In this document: in pieces, positions 63,543-64,000 of the stretch
How positions within the stretch are numbered: position 1 is the first letter of the stretch
Layout: every line of letters starts with the position of its first letter
Assembly (NCBI RefSeq): GCF_002750975.1
Contig: NZ_PEJS01000002.1
Coordinates: 1-64,000 of the forward strand
Direction of reading: 5' to 3'
Source: Stenotrophomonas indicatrix
GTDB lineage: Bacteria; Pseudomonadota; Gammaproteobacteria; Xanthomonadales; Xanthomonadaceae
DNA: 64,000 bases
The notes under the pieces: generated by a model
What the model was told of the DNA's origin: nothing
The model's database searches: none
Seen by the model: only the letters and a program-made list of their open reading frames with translations
Translations under genes and position numbers: made by a program

Positions 63543-64000
63543 ATGCGTTTCACACTGCAGCGCGAAGCCTTTCTCAAGCCGTTGGCACAGGTCGTCAACG
63601 TGGTCGAACGCCGCCAGACCCTTCCGGTTCTGGCCAATTTCCTGGTGCAGGTGCAGAACGGCCAGCTGTCGCTGACCGGTACCGACCTGGAAGTGGAGAT
63701 GGTGTCGCGGATCGCGGTTGAAGATGCCCAGGACGGCGAAACCACCATTCCCGCCCGCAAGCTGTTCGAGATCATCCGCGCCCTGCCTGATGGCAGCCGG
63801 ATCACCGTCTCGCAGACCGGTGACAAGATCACCGTGCAGGCAGGACGCAGCCGCTTCACCCTGGCCACCCTGCCCTCCAACGACTTCCCGTCGGTGGACG
63901 AAGTGGAAGCCACCGAGCGTGTCGCGATCGGCGAAGCCACCCTGAAGGAGCTGATCGAGCGCACTGCGTTCGCGATGGCCCAGCAGGACGTCCGCTATTA
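63543..64000 (+). CDS. dnaN: DNA polymerase III beta sliding clamp (partial, cut by window edge)
   Basis: The first 152 residues of the clamp are present, starting MRFTLQREAFLKPLAQVVNV and including VLANFLVQVQ, LTGTDLEVEM and the second-domain start at ERVAIGEATLKELI. The clamp rings DNA and tethers polymerase III. The gene is open to the right edge with no stop. Its place directly after dnaA is standard. Confidence 0.97.
   Translation, partial: MRFTLQREAFLKPLAQVVNVVERRQTLPVLANFLVQVQNGQLSLTGTDLEVEMVSRIAVEDAQDGETTIPARKLFEIIRALPDGSRITVSQTGDKITVQAGRSRFTLATLPSNDFPSVDEVEATERVAIGEATLKELIERTAFAMAQQDVRY

Overview
The window looks like chromosomal DNA from a Stenotrophomonas maltophilia-type gammaproteobacterium (Xanthomonadaceae). 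The evidence is very high GC, long antisense ORFs caused by that GC, and more than a dozen short GTAG-ended palindromes between genes that match the SMAG/REP elements of S. maltophilia (arms of the GCCGGCC, GCGCCGGGC and GTGTCGACC types). The right end is the replication-origin region: yidC, rnpA and rpmH point left, dnaA points right, and dnaN runs off the edge. The left end lies in the leader of what is probably an rRNA operon on the minus strand, driven by three evenly spaced strong promoters.

Layout. 1-600: rrn-type leader and triple promoter. 0.6-9.6 kb: BenE transporter, a DUF2628 membrane protein, a lytic transglycosylase fused to a sugar-epimerase domain, the ergothioneine pair egtB-egtD, a membrane diguanylate cyclase, YchJ and a TSUP permease. 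9.7-15.2 kb: jetA-jetB-jetC, an SMC complex of the Wadjet/MksBEF type with no jetD nuclease. 15.3-22.2 kb: folE, then a MarR-controlled efflux operon (DUF1656, membrane fusion protein, outer-membrane channel, FUSC pump). 22.5-31.4 kb: recC-recB-recD, translationally coupled. 31.6-35.7 kb: a complete mla phospholipid-transport operon, F-E-D-C-B-A, closed by a terminator. 35.8-49.4 kb: stress and metabolic genes (glutathione peroxidase, rmuC, GST, quinone reductase-like dehydrogenase, two LysR regulators, LysE exporter, aldo/keto reductase, amino-acid permease, M19 dipeptidase, a TelA-like protein with a membrane partner). 49.5-54 kb: rlmI, a yybP-ykoY manganese riboswitch in front of an Alx/TerC exporter, a rhomboid protease, glpQ. 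54-64 kb: a compositionally odd BRCT protein, mnmE, a deacetylase-caspase-TPR lipoprotein, yidC, rnpA, rpmH, dnaA, oriC-type sequence, dnaN.

The most unusual signal is a repeat family present four times (16048-16153, 16356-16459, 22325-22426, 39253-39354). Each copy has a 25-27 bp nearly perfect inverted repeat whose sequence differs from copy to copy, always enclosing exactly 52 nt of conserved core. The core folds into two small hairpins, mostly with TCCA loops, whose stems show compensatory base changes between copies. This is a three-way-junction element with an invariant head and a variable basal stem. I do not recognise it as a described family.

Other points of interest are the JetABC complex without its nuclease, two multidomain fusion enzymes acting at the cell envelope, the regularly spaced rrn promoters, the riboswitch with its own promoter, and a MarR promoter/operator only a few bases from the start codon. 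No tRNA, CRISPR array, insertion sequence or prophage gene was found.
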